Origin: Cenococcum geophilum 1.58
Lineage: Eukaryota; Ascomycota; Dothideomycetes; Gloniales; Gloniaceae
Direction: 5' to 3'
DNA length: 64,000 nucleotides
Assembly (NCBI GenBank): GCA_001692895.1
Contig: KV748244.1
Location: 434,001-498,000 of the forward strand
This document shows, piece by piece, positions 32,660-43,000 of the stretch; position 1 is the first letter of the stretch; the number at the start of each line of letters is the position of its first letter. Both the position numbers and the translations under genes were made by a program. The notes under the pieces are model-generated. The model was not told the origin of the DNA. It did not search any database and was given only the letters and a program-made list of their open reading frames with translations.

Positions 32660-32853
32660 TGTAACCGACTACCGGACCTTGCATATTACCCTGTTTCACC
32701 TGCGTCAGCACTACCCTCGTATGTCTCAGATACGTTGGAAATGAGTCATGGGCTTCGGAGTTCGGGTTCTACTTTCATGTATTTATACCACTTGATTTCC
32801 ATAGGTTTACAATTAAGTTGCTCGTTCAATTTCCACACACTGCAAAGCTTACA
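32660..32853 (+). repeat. 3' LTR of the TRIM
   Basis: 194 bp, the same ends as the 5' LTR. Four transitions separate the two. It is preceded by a G-rich tract and followed by the GCAAA duplication. Confidence 0.92.
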
Positions 32854-32858
32854 GCAAA

Positions 32859-33050
32859 GCTAGACCCAAATTAGCTCACTGCCTATAACTAGCTCTACGC
32901 TAAATATAAGGACGATTTACGCGTACACTAGAAGCAAAAACAGGCTATAAATAATATTAACAACTACATCGTTTGCACTACATCGGTAGCCTACCTTTTA
33001 CTTATTAACAGCCTTAGTAGTCGGTTACATTAAATATTTAAGGCGTCTCT
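32859..33050 (+). pseudogene. copia-type gag, continuation
   Basis: It continues the frame broken at 31417: KLDPN-LTAYN-LYAKYKDDLRVH, then QAINNINNYIVCTTSVAYLLL. The sequence then stops resembling gag at about 33050, so the remnant is truncated. Pol is not present in the window. Confidence 0.65.
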
Positions 33051-33166
33051 ACTACTGTAGTAGCTACTGCAGTGATAGAGATACCCCGTATTTTGGTAAG
33101 CAATTAAGCCCATCTTATACGAGAATCTTATACTTATTAGTACTTACCAAATCACGTATTCGCAGG

Positions 33167-34150
33167 GCCTCCTCCCATTTATAAATACTCCCTTCTCTAC
33201 ACCTTCCTTTCTTCTTTTCTTCTTCCTTATAAGAGCTAGTGGTTCTCTAATACTCCTTCTTAGTTCCTACTAAGGGATCTATTAGTTAATATGGCGATAT
33301 AGACAGCATCAAATAAGAAGATGGGTAAGAAAAAAGACAGGAAGGACAAAGGAGCCTCCGGTAGGTATTAGCCGAGCAACGTTAACGTCTATATTATAGC
33401 TGCCTAATCTCCCGTTCGCAGGCCTCCTCCCATCTATAAATACTCCCTCCTCTACACCTTCCTCTCTTCTTTTCTTCTTCCTTATAAGAGCTAGAGGTGC
33501 TCTAATACTCCTCCTTAGTCCCTATTAAGGGATTTATTGGTTAATATAGCAATATAGATAGCATCGGACGAGGAGACGGGCAAGAGAGAAGACAGGAAGG
33601 ACGAAGGAGCCTCCGGTATGTGTCAGTCGAGCAACATTAATAGCTATATTATGGCTGTCTAATCTCCTGTACTTATAGGCCTCCTCCTGTCTATAAATAC
33701 TCCCTTTATACCTTCCTTTCTTCTTTTCTTCTTCCTTATAAAAGCTAGAGGTGCTCTAATACTCCTCCTTAGTCCCTACTAAGGGATCTATTAGTTAACG
33801 TAGCGATATAGATAGTATCGGACAAGGAGACGAGCGAGAGAGAAGATAGGAAGGACAAAGGAGCCTCCGGTATATGTTAGTTAAGCAACATTAATAGCTA
33901 TATTATGGCTGTCTAATCTCCTATGCTCGCAGGCCTCCTTCTGTCTATAAATACTCCCTTTATACTTTTCTTTCTTCTTTTCTTCTTCCTTATAAAAGCT
34001 GGAGGTGCTCCAATACTCCTCCTTAGTCCCTACTAAGGGATCTATTAGTTAATATAGCGATATAGATAGCATTAAATAAGGAGATAGGCGAGAGAGAAGA
34101 TAGGAAGGACGGATAAGTCTCCGGTAGGTGTCAGTCGAGCAACATTAACG
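33167..34150 (+). repeat. Four tandem ~255-bp units with TATA box, ATG exon and intron-like segment
   Basis: Units start at about 33167, 33420, 33678 and 33932. Each begins GGCCTCCTCC then TATAAATACTCCC (a TATA box), a pyrimidine-rich stretch and CTTATAAGAGCTAG. About 70 bp later comes ATATGGCGATATAGA-like sequence (ATG decayed to ATA in some units), then a Lys/Glu/Asp-rich run of about 25 codons ending GGAGCCTCCG. A GTATGTGTCAG-like donor, a TCTAATCTC branch-like site and CTTATAG complete the unit. It looks like a promoter plus first exon and intron copied four times head to tail. Later exons are not recognisable. Copies differ mainly by C/T and G/A. Confidence 0.65.
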
Positions 34151-34900
34151 GCTAGTTTTCGTTACCCAAAAATTGCGTTATATAACGACATTTGGGAACG
34201 CAAATATGCACCCCCGTCCCATACTCACACCACTACTAAATATTCTAGATTTTGCACTCGGAGCTACTTATAATAGGCATTCCTAAAATATCTGCTAGTT
34301 TAAAGCTCTATAATTAAACGTTATTAACGTTTTATATAGGGGTCGTCGATTAAGCTCCTGGGACACGATTTTTAAAGTTTAACACTATACTAATATTACG
34401 ACCTTCTTACAGTGGCCGAGCCACCCCTAATCTCCTCCCCTCTCTCCCCTCCCTTCCATTACTCGGCGCCGAGCTATTGTGTTGTCGCTGAGCTATTGCG
34501 TCGTTGTACGTCCGAACTGGGTGGGCAATGACGTGGTTAATAGTTATTAGGCATTAAAAATATTTAGTATATAAAGCTTTAAATTGGAATCACAATCTAC
34601 TATATCATATTCTACGTAAAGGGCTCTGCATTAAAGCTCTGCAGTCTAAATATGTGCTATATTTGTGACCAATATAATCTTTAAGCCCAGCTTAAGTAAG
34701 GTGCCTCGGTCACTGCAGTAGATCCTTACCTAGTAGTAACCAAGGCGCCTTAATCTTATACTACTTCTAAATTAAGCAAAAGCTCTATATAGGGGGGTCC
34801 CAGGGGGTCTCCCCCTGGAAAACCTCATCTCTATATATATTAATTAAAATCTATATAATAAAGCTCTAAGTTAAAGCTTTAGGTTATAAACTCGGGTTAA
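34151..34900. other. Gene-less stretch with two hairpins
   Basis: A less AT-rich segment (34400-34540) with pyrimidine-rich runs. I see no gene. Near 34698-34752, AAGGTGCCTCGGTCACTG pairs imperfectly with TAGTAACCAAGGCGCCTT. Near 34810-34830, CCAGGGGG pairs with CCCCCTGG. The first may be the meeting point of two element ends. Confidence 0.5.
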
Positions 34901-36775
34901 AATTAGCGTTAGGGGACTAACGTTCCGCATGTTATCTAAGGCTTTAGAGGTTAACTAGTTTAAGGCCTAAGGGTATTAGGAGTATAGGTAAATAGCAAGC
35001 TTTAATAGAGTGTATATATGTTATAAGCGGCCTATAAGGGCTAAGTATAGTATATTATAATATCTAGGATCGTAAATTCTATATAGGGTCTATACTTCTA
35101 GAGGTTATACCTACTATATATAGTAGCTATCTAGCTAACTATAATATACGGTTTTAGTATCTAGGCTATTAGAGAAACTAAAAAAGGCCCCCTTAAACTA
35201 CTCCTTAAACTACTCTAAAAGGTCTAAATAGCCTACCTCTAAAGTATAATAAGCAGGTATAAGCGAATAGCTATAGTACTGCTTAAGAAGGAAGCTAATA
35301 TCCCCTCCCTATAACTATATATTAGAGCTACTATAATATAAAGGGCGTAAAAGGAATATAACTCTAATATTATAAAGTATATTAAGATACGCCTAAATAA
35401 ACTATAAAGAGACGCTAGGGTGCCCTATAGGAGGATAAACTAATAACCCTAAAGTAGGGAAGATATACTAGAGAAATAAGTAGAGAAAGTAGAAGAAGAG
35501 TAGCGCTATATTAGGGCCTAGGCCTATATAGAGGAGGAAGGGAGATGCGTAAGAGGCTAGTAAAGATAATAGTAAGAAAGAGAAAGGAGCTAAAGCAGAG
35601 TATAAAAGAATACTAAGAAACTACCTACTATAATATAACACTAGTTAGACTAACGCTAGAGAGGTATATAGGCGTTAAAGGTATAGAGTTTAACTTAAGT
35701 AAAAGGAACCTAAGCTATAGTATAGTTAATACTATAAGGGGTAAATACCTAAGGGCTCTAAGAAGGCCTAATAAAGATAGAAAATATAATAGTAATACTT
35801 TTAAGGATAGGAATAATAGGACTAAAAGATTAGCTCTATTAGGTAGGTATTTTAATAGAGAGCCTAAGGTATAAATATAGCTAGCTAAGATAGATACTAA
35901 AATATATAATATTATTATACCCCTTATACACTAACTAAGAAGTAATACTTTTAGTAGCTAGCATAGAGAACTATAATATACTACTCTTAATATAAAAAGG
36001 TCCTAAGGCGGTTACCTAGTAGCTTATTAGCTAAAATATACTAGACTAGTTTTAGGTTATAAAGGAAATAGTAATAGAAGGTAAAGGGGCAAGTAATAGG
36101 CGCCCCTAATAACTCTATAGTAGTAAAGTAAAGTTCGTAATACTAGCGTGTCCGTAGGCTTGCTATAGCAGTAGTAGTTCCTAAAGAGGTTAAAAAGTAA
36201 GGTAGTAGAGCACTATAGGTGACTTGTAGGCGCTAAATAGGCGAGTCCTAAAAGGTAGGGAGATAGATTATAGGGTTTTCTTAAATAGAGTTTTCTCTCA
36301 ATACATAAGGAGTAGTCCGTTTAAGCCTAATAGGGATCTAAATCGGACGTTAAGCAATAAATAATTATTAATAATATAATAATAGTAGTTAAATAATTGA
36401 GCTAAAAGAATAAAGACCGTAATATTTATTAGCTTAATATATATTTTAGACAATAAACTTTAGTATTTAAAGGCTTTAAATAGGATAGCTAGAATGTTAC
36501 TAGATATCTTTATAGTATTAGCGTATATAATTATATTTAGAATAAAGGTTTAAGGATCTTTAGGCTGTTTTATAATAGTAGAAAGTAGTATAGGTTTAAT
36601 AGTAAGGTTTATCTCTTTAGACGCTTTAGAAGTGTTCTTTATAGTATTTTTAGGTGCTTTAGCTCTCCTCCTATATATTATAGCACTAACTAAAATAGGA
36701 AATAATATAGGCTTTAAATAGGTTTAAAAAATAGACGATAGCGATATATTAGCATGGAGGATAGGTAGTACAGCT
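34901..36775 (+). other. Unidentified RIP-degraded coding-like region
   Basis: The plus strand reads with stops mostly TAG/TAA at places suited to Gln or Trp, for example ISPPYNYILELL, RKRNITLIL and INYKETLGCPIGG near 35300-35440, then a charged GDA-EASKDNSKKEKGAKAEYK near 35540-35610. The minus strand near 36060-36240 also reads without many other stops. I could not assign a family. It is most probably another degraded transposon. Confidence 0.35.
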
Positions 36776-37283
36776 CTGTTCACGACCGGCTTCCACCCCC
36801 CTCCCTCTGGCAAAAATTTATTTCGCTACTCGCTAAATCGCCACCAACTGTACAAGGAGGCGTCTAAGGCATTGATGTTACCCCCTTGTACATAGCAATT
36901 GTAGCGAAGCCGTATGCTTGGCCGCAAGAACTTTGCTTCTGGCGGACTTCGCGATCGGTCCTCCTCCGTAGAGTCGTGATCTTTGTGAAATATCGTGAGG
37001 TTTCCACCCGTACGATATTGCCAAATTTCATCAGCAATTGCAGAGACAGTGTTGTATTCGCGTTTTGGCGACCACAATAAGGGGGAGTGTACGTCAATTT
37101 AATTCTCCTGGCCAACCAAAGTGATTCTCCCGGCCAACCAAGGCGATTCTCCAGGGCAACCAAAAAGGCCCTTGCGTGCAGGCACATGCGTTCGCTATAA
37201 TTGTTATATACAGTTGGTGGCGATTTAGCGAGTAGCGAAATAAATTTTTGCCAGAGGGGGGGGTGGAAGCTGGTCGTGAACAA
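36776..37283. mobile_element. 508-bp MITE with ~75-bp terminal inverted repeats
   Basis: The ends CTGTTCACGACCGGCTTCCA and TGGAAGCTGGTCGTGAACAA are inverted copies. The pairing extends about 75 bp through CTGGCAAAAATTTATTTCGC and CGATTTAGCGAGTAGCG. Flanking AGCT (36772-36775, 37284-37287) may be a 4-bp target duplication; since AGCT is palindromic, this is not conclusive. The interior has three direct copies of a GATTCTCC(C/T)GGCCAACCAA-type unit. There is no transposase. Short open frames on both strands cross the terminal repeats and are not genes. It is hardly affected by RIP. Confidence 0.82.
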
Positions 37284-37538
37284 AGCTATGGTATGCGCGA
37301 GTACAGAAAAAGGGTTCACACAGGTGAGGATTCGGCAAATTTCTATTTTTGATTATGGTTTCTGACATTTGATCGTCCTTTTCCGAAGCGACTGTAGTGA
37401 TTTGATTGGCTTAAGAGTCCACAAGTGTGCACTAGATCTTTGGCGTCACGCCGTGGCAGGATTTCTCCCCGGGGGTCTGATTGATGAGATAACGCCCGCA
37501 TAAGGATTTCCGATTACACGGATAAATCTCCCCTCTCT
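37284..37538. other. 3' flank of the DUF3632 gene
   Basis: About 250 bp of normal base composition with no frame or repeat that I can assign. It should hold the 3' untranslated region of the minus-strand gene. Confidence 0.5.
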
Positions 37539-38486
37539 CTATCCACTCTCTACTTGGTCCATGNTCTGAGCAGCTCGAGTGGCTTCTGTTCTTACCGCCT
37601 GAGAAATTTCAAGCTCGGCTAACTCCCGAAACTTGCTCTTCCAGAACACCCATCGATCCAAGGAAAGCACCTTCTCCTCATTAAAAAATGGGCTCTTTAG
37701 TGTCTCGCGGTCAGCCTCACTTGGTTCGGTTTCCCGTAAGGTTTTAAAGAGCGTGGGGCCACTGTTTTTAAACCATTGCGCTGCTGCAGCAACGCGACTT
37801 TCTAGGAGATCGATTAAAGGAACTTCCGAGTTTTCTAAAGAGCCTTGTATCGTCCAGATAGCGAAGTAGTACCATTTTATAAGACCGGCTCCGTAGAGAC
37901 GGGAGACGAATGAGTTAAGGTTTACCCACTCTTTAAATGGTTCAAAGGAATCCTCCAGTTCTGAAGGTGCTGTGTTACGTTAAATAGGGTTTCTAGATCA
38001 CCGAAAAGACAAGGCGAACGTACCTTCCCAATTGTCCATAAGAACATTATCGAGTCGTTGCAAATGCGCCCAAATTAACTGCGTGGTCTGCTACCGCCGA
38101 AGCAAAAAAAAGGGTTAGCCGGGGAAATAATGTATAAGAAGTGAGCAGTCTGGTATCGTGCGTACCTCTGTTAAAGCCATAGGTTGGCGATCTAACTCTT
38201 TTACCAACTCGACTAACCGTTCCTGAGACGGATGGTCGTGGGGCACTTGTCGTACAATTACTATATAAGTTTCCCAGAACTCGAGAAGAAAGCTGCCAGG
38301 TTGTTCGGCCTTTTCTCCCTCAGACAGCTGTCTTTTTAACGGTGTAAGGGCATCTAGGCTGGCAGCCGTTTCTGTCGCGGAAGCGGAGCTATCTGGTTGA
38401 AGGTACGCAGCGACAATATCGAACGCCTTCTTAGCTACAATCCAGGGGTCGTTATCTCTTAACGCGAGGTCAAAATGTGAGACCAT
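37539..38486 (-). CDS. DUF3632-family protein, intact, three exons
   Basis: The only intact host-type gene. Exon 1 is 38486-38166 (MVSHFDLALRDNDPWIVAKK to MALTE), exon 2 is 38090-38024 and exon 3 is 37969-37539. The total is 819 nt, 272 residues. Intron 1 (75 nt) is GTACGC...CTAAC...GGTAG and intron 2 (54 nt) is GTACGT...CACAG; both are typical of ascomycetes. The signature RLYGAGL and WYYFAIW follow WVNLNSFVS in exon 3, then RVAAAAQWFKNSGPTLF and LDRWVFWKSKFRELAE. This fits my memory of the ascomycete DUF3632 family (function unknown, often multi-copy and variably present). No signal peptide or membrane segment is visible. There is one N at 37564 (one residue unread). The lack of stops shows it has escaped RIP, unlike everything around it. 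Confidence 0.85.
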
Positions 38487-38570
38487 GATTAATTCCTTAA
38501 TATCTGCTTCTAGATTTTAGAGTTTCGACGGAATAAAATGGTGGCGGATAATTTAAGATTGACACGTTGG

Positions 38571-38756
38571 CTAATAGAAGGCGGCCTGAAAAAGACGGGA
38601 GGGGTCAGTTAGGCAGCCAGCAGCTAAAGCAGCCTTCTGCGCCTGCACAAATCCTCGACGGGGGACGCACCGGATGCAATAAGAAATCGTTGGCCAGGTA
38701 GTGCTCTTTACGTGGCAGTCTATCAGATGCTTCGAGATGAATGCTCTGCAATGCAA
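38571..38756 (-). CDS. Small hypothetical protein, 61 aa
   Basis: An open frame starts at 38756 (MHCRAFISKHLIDCHVKS) and ends FQAAFY at 38571, 84 bp upstream of the DUF3632 start and on the same strand. It has Cys and His spaced like a damaged C2H2 finger (C at residue 3, H at 10, then H15 and two later Cys) and an Arg-Arg-Gly-Phe followed by Ala-rich text. A TATATATAA run 80 bp upstream (38831-38840) could serve it. It may be a separate small gene, a piece of a larger one, or a leader of the DUF3632 transcript. Function is unknown. Confidence 0.35.
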   Translation of the reverse strand: MHCRAFISKHLIDCHVKSTTWPTISYCIRCVPRRGFVQAQKAALAAGCLTDPSRLFQAAFY

Positions 38757-38825
38757 TTATATTGTCGACCAGAAATTTCAGATCAAAAAAGGGCTCGTGT
38801 GTAGATTGATCTATGAGGGGGGGAG

Positions 38826-39250
38826 ACTATTTATATATAAGGTAGATGCAGGCAACAGAAACAGATAGTAAGCAATACGATGGTGGTGAGTCATAAGGTG
38901 GTAGGATACAGGGTAGTGAGTCATAAGGTAATAGGCAGCTGAAACAAAGAACGTAAGGCCGATCTTGGTCGACATATATCTACGAGTTCTCGGCGTTCGT
39001 CCTTTATTTAGCTGTCAATCTCTTACACTTCCCTTTCGCCTTGTTAATCTGGCTTTTTACCAGCTGTCGAGAACACTCCGGCGGTAACATTTTATATCTA
39101 AGGTAGTTGACTAGGCTCTTGCAGTTTGTCGACCCAGATCGGCTATTCTTACTTTATTCCAGTTGCCTATTGCCCTATGACTTAACACCCCGTTTCTGTT
39201 GCCTATTGCATTCCTTTGCTGCCTATACCTACCTTATGTATATATAGAGC
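38826..39250. promoter_or_regulatory. Imperfect 420-bp palindrome with a TATA box at each end
   Basis: The left arm (38826-38990) and right arm (about 39090-39250) are inverted matches. TATATATAAGGTAG with GGCAACAGAAA on the left matches CTACCTTATGTATATATA with TTGCTGCC on the right. GAGTCATAAGGTAATAGGCAGC matches GTTGCCTATTGCCCTATGAC, and GCCGATCTTGGTCGAC matches GTCGACCCAGATCGGC. The left TATA points toward the small minus-strand frame, the right one toward the ribonuclease-like gene at 39396. It looks like a duplicated, inverted promoter for a divergent pair, though a transposon-derived inverted repeat is possible. Confidence 0.6.
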
Positions 39251-39395
39251 TTCTAGAGCCAGCTTTGATCGACAGAGTTCTCATTCTTGATCGTCCTGTT
39301 CGACACAATTGCTCTGCCATTCTTGATTCGGACATTTAATCGATTTTTACTACAATCCATTGCCACTTAAATAGCAGACTTGGGGAAACAATAAT

Positions 39396-39859
39396 ATGGG
39401 TAAAGGCAACCAATCGTCTAAAGAGAGTAGTAACGATACGGTAAGTTTTGCTACAACCATGTTAAAAGACCTAGTCTAATATTGTAGACCTTAATTTCCA
39501 AAAATTAGGCCTTAACGAATAATAAGATTTCTCAGAATAGCGTCCTTAAACAGCTCTTTAAAGCACCAGCACCTACGGACAAAGGCAAATCTGGATACCC
39601 GCACAAGTATCTAAACTTTGGTGGGTTTTTTCGCAAGCGTAAAAATAGCTCTACTACTAGTTACTACGAGTATCCAGTCTAGTAGTCGGGGATAGGCTAT
39701 AACTTTGGCTCTAAGCCCAAAGATGACCCCGGTCTATACTGAGGAATTACTAACCAGAACAGGACATATAAGGGCACCATCTGTTATAATGGCGACAAGA
39801 AGACTAACAACACGAACGCCGGACGTTTTCACCTCTGTAAGCAGGATGGGCAGCAATAA
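39396..39859 (+). pseudogene. Broken guanyl-specific ribonuclease-like gene (T1 / ribotoxin-type fold)
   Basis: Exon 1 is 39396-39440. The intron is 39441-39508 (GTAAGT, CTAAT branch, TTAG). Exon 2 is 39509-39859, giving 131 codons. The order of motifs recalls the microbial RNase fold of fungal guanyl-specific RNases and ribotoxins: a YPHKY segment, SYYEYP with the Glu expected as catalytic base, then SKPKDDPG, and a C-terminal Cys-rich FHLC. It is broken by TAG-TAG at 39680-39685 and TGA at 39740-39742. The TGA lies where the family has a catalytic Arg and would come from CGA by C-to-T. The last catalytic His region reads Tyr (TAT). No signal peptide is seen, so the N-terminus may differ from secreted relatives. 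Family assignment is from memory and moderate. Confidence 0.5.
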
Positions 39860-40098
39860 AGGACTTGGTGGGGATAATGTTAGGTTATTGACCCGAGGTA
39901 TGAGTGGTCTATATTTTCGGGTTCAAGATTTCAAACTTTGCCAAGCTGGCTTCTGATTGGTTAGAAAAAAACTTGCGCGTGGTAAGTCGTGGCAGAATTC
40001 ATGTAACGAACGTCAAAATATTATAAACATTAAAATATCCTAGTATTGCGCCTTCCTTTTTGTTAACACCTCTATTAATACCGCTATATATAATAAAT

Positions 40099-43000
40099 AT
40101 AGCAGATCCTACTGCAATTAAGTGTAGTAAGTGCTATATCTATAAGCCCCGCCTTAACTTTATTAAAGACGGCCCTTTAAAGAAGATTTTAAAGCTGTGC
40201 TAGTTATATTAGTTAAAGGCGCGTCTTCCCTATATATTACTTTTACTTCTACTTACTTTTTTAGGCCTCTAAATATAATTTAAATAAGCGAAGAGCTCTT
40301 GTAGAGTTGGATTCTACTACTAAGAATCGTCCTATAAGGCGCTAGTAAAGTGCTCTACTTAAAAATAATACTAAGAACGCCTTCCTACCTCGTGGGTAGA
40401 ATAGCTAAGATACCCCTAAAATAGCTTAACGGCGGAAGATAATTAGGATAATATAACGGGAGTACCGTATTCTTAATTAGTAGGGTAAAGCTTACTTACC
40501 TACTCCTCCGCTATATACTATAGATAAAGCTCTATATAGTAGAAGAGGTACTTTAAATAGCCTAAATACGTTTTTACTGGAACTAGCTTTTATACCTGCT
40601 CCAATTATAGCTACACTACTACCCATTTCGGCTGTTAATTAGGAGTGAATTAAGAAGTTTAGGAGTATACTATAGGCTAAATATATAGAGACGTGCAGTT
40701 ATTATAAGGAGCGGTGGTTCTAAATAGGCCTAGCTACAGAGGGTGATAATATAGGTATATATAAAGCCTGTATTAAGGACGCTAATAGCCTTAAATATTT
40801 AACCCTTCTTTCCCTATTTGGTGAAAGCAACGGGCTTAATCCAGGGCCTGTTCCTAGCTTCCTACCTATACTTACTGCGGTAGAGGAGCTTCTAATTACG
40901 CGCGTATACGTTTATCTATAAGTTATACATATACGCGGCCAGTAATATCGCTATACTGGCTATGTTTACTGCTTTAGTGTAAGGGTTATTTTGGCCCTTA
41001 CTCGGCTGCATCGCCTAGGGGCTCTTAGGGGTCGCCAAGGCTAGCCTTCGGCTAGCCCTTGGCACCTCCTTATAAGCACCTCGGGCTTGCAGCCTCCTTC
41101 CTCCCCCATCGGTTCGTCTCTGTACTCAGGCTATTGCCTACCCTCATTACCATATCGTCCTCTTCCATCGACTCCCTATGTGACTCATGCTCGGCTTGCT
41201 TGCTCCCTACCATACACCCTGGCAATACTGCCTTACATTTAGCTAGAATATACTCAAGACTTAGAGGCAGCTACCGCGGCTACCTACTAAACTTAATATA
41301 CTGGTTATGAGGCCTATAGTAGTAGAGGGCGGCAAATACCTAGGTTAGTGGTTTACTAAGCGGTATACTATAAGGCGCTCTGCTATAGTATAGTGGCTTT
41401 ACTTTCTAAAGGTTAATTATCTTAATTATTACGACGTTAAAATATATAGTATTTAGCTTACTAGCTTACCTAAAAATGGCTCTATATTAGATTAACTACC
41501 TTATATTAATAAGTTAGAGTCTAATTCTAGTGGCCTAACGGCTTACCCTACTGCTCCTATGCAACGTCCTCCTACTATTAATCCTCTGCCTACTAAGCTT
41601 AGCAGTAATATACTAGACGGCGAATTTAATAATAATATACTAGATACTTTGGTTCCTAATCTAGTGCCTAACCTTAGTGAATTAGAGCTTTTGGGTTGCG
41701 AGGTTTAATACTAATAAGACCTATAAGCGGGCCTAGAGGTTCTTACTATGCGATAGATACCTCTCTCTAAGCGATTAGCTAGTTTTATTATACGCGGCGC
41801 CTTTCCTACCCTATTTCCTTATAGCAAAGCCAATTTTAATATGCCGCGAAGCTATACGGTTACCCTAGCTACGTACGCTAAGTATATACTTAAGTATTAG
41901 GACGGTTGGTTTGGCCGCTACCCCTTATTTTACTATTATATATTTAATTAGATTATAAGAGAGCAAGCCCTTAACGCCACCCGTTTCCTTTACGGCCGAT
42001 TAAATAAAAATAGTCTATCTTTAAATAAGCTTAGTAATATTATAAATAGTAATAGGGGTGGCTAGTTACTAAATAAGATTATATAGTATATATGGAGCCT
42101 TAAGGGCACTAGACCTTACTAGAGGTAGAAGAGAAATAAGCTTATAGCTTATACTAAGAATATTAAAAGCAGGTCTCTATTCTTTATACTTAGCGCTACT
42201 AATCTATATTAGTATAATCTACACTCTTATATACCTCTATTTAACGAATATAAGGCTATTAATAAGGCTTAGCGCTACCGGATTGCTTCTTAAAATCTTA
42301 ATAACAATCCGTATATTGCTGCTTACTAGCTGCATCGCCGCTTTAATCTGTTTAGGAAGCATATACTTATAGGCCTATTTAATGGCACTGACTTTTGGTC
42401 CTAATATAAGTGGTAGGTATAAGGTAGCGGCTATATATATGGCTTTTTATAGAGTTTAATAGCCCCAAGGCTAGATCCGTCAGCTATTAAATTAAGGGCG
42501 GCTTTTACTAAGTACTAGGCTACTTTTATATCCGTAATTAATCCTAATTAATCTAAGCCTTCCGATCTCTAATATCCTTCTACTTTAAGCTATAAAGAAC
42601 AGCTTAATACCAATAAGCTTCTTACTACCTACCTTAATCGATTTTAACGGCACTGCAATTATACTAAATCTTACTACTTAATATTAAAGAAAGGCTCTAC
42701 TAGAGTAAAGAAGTGCCGCTTTTATTTTCCACGGTCTCTTTATAATAAGGCTACTGTATTAAAGGATTAAAATCTATATTACTAGACGTTCTGTCTATAG
42801 CGTAATAATAAGCTTCTTAATAGTTATAATACAGCTATAATATTAGCGTAGATAGCGAATATTAATACGTTACCCGCTATAAGTATATTAGTAATAGTTA
42901 ACTATATAGGCAAATATTGCAGTAAGAAAGAGAAGAAGTTAACTTCCTACTAGGAGTTACTCCAATTAGTATAGCCGTATGCCAATAGCCTTTATACCTT

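Larger units (their letters stand above)
31418..32853 (+). mobile_element. 1.4-kb miniature LTR retroelement (TRIM)
   Basis: Two 194-bp LTRs (31418-31611, 32660-32853) start TGTAACCG and end CTTACA. They differ at only about four sites, all transitions. The target duplication is GCAAA (31413-31417 and 32854-32858). A primer site follows the 5' LTR, and a polypurine-like CTGGGGGGGTG precedes the 3' LTR. The interior is only 1048 bp and encodes no gag or pol. It consists of short repeats (CGAACATCAA units, CCAGAGCACAGAG units, CAGTCGCAGCCATCACGCTG units, AGCAGCTTCCA units). The element is barely affected by RIP while its copia host is heavily altered, so it arrived later. It would depend on another element's proteins. 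Confidence 0.88.

Noticed and set aside
32573-32863. A 96-residue plus-strand frame
   Set aside because: It spans the 3' LTR of the miniature element. Repeat structure explains the sequence and no domain is visible.
36826-37319. Open frames of 64-151 residues on both strands
   Set aside because: They run through the inverted terminal repeats of a MITE and match no protein I recognise.
37633-37869. A 78-residue plus-strand frame
   Set aside because: It is antisense to exon 3 of the DUF3632 gene, which has the better coding evidence (motifs and splice sites).
39705-39956. An 83-residue plus-strand frame
   Set aside because: It is another frame across the end of the ribonuclease-like gene and into the Helitron 2 left end.
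41059-41310. An 83-residue plus-strand frame
   Set aside because: It lies mostly inside the solo LTR and crosses its right end into Helitron sequence.
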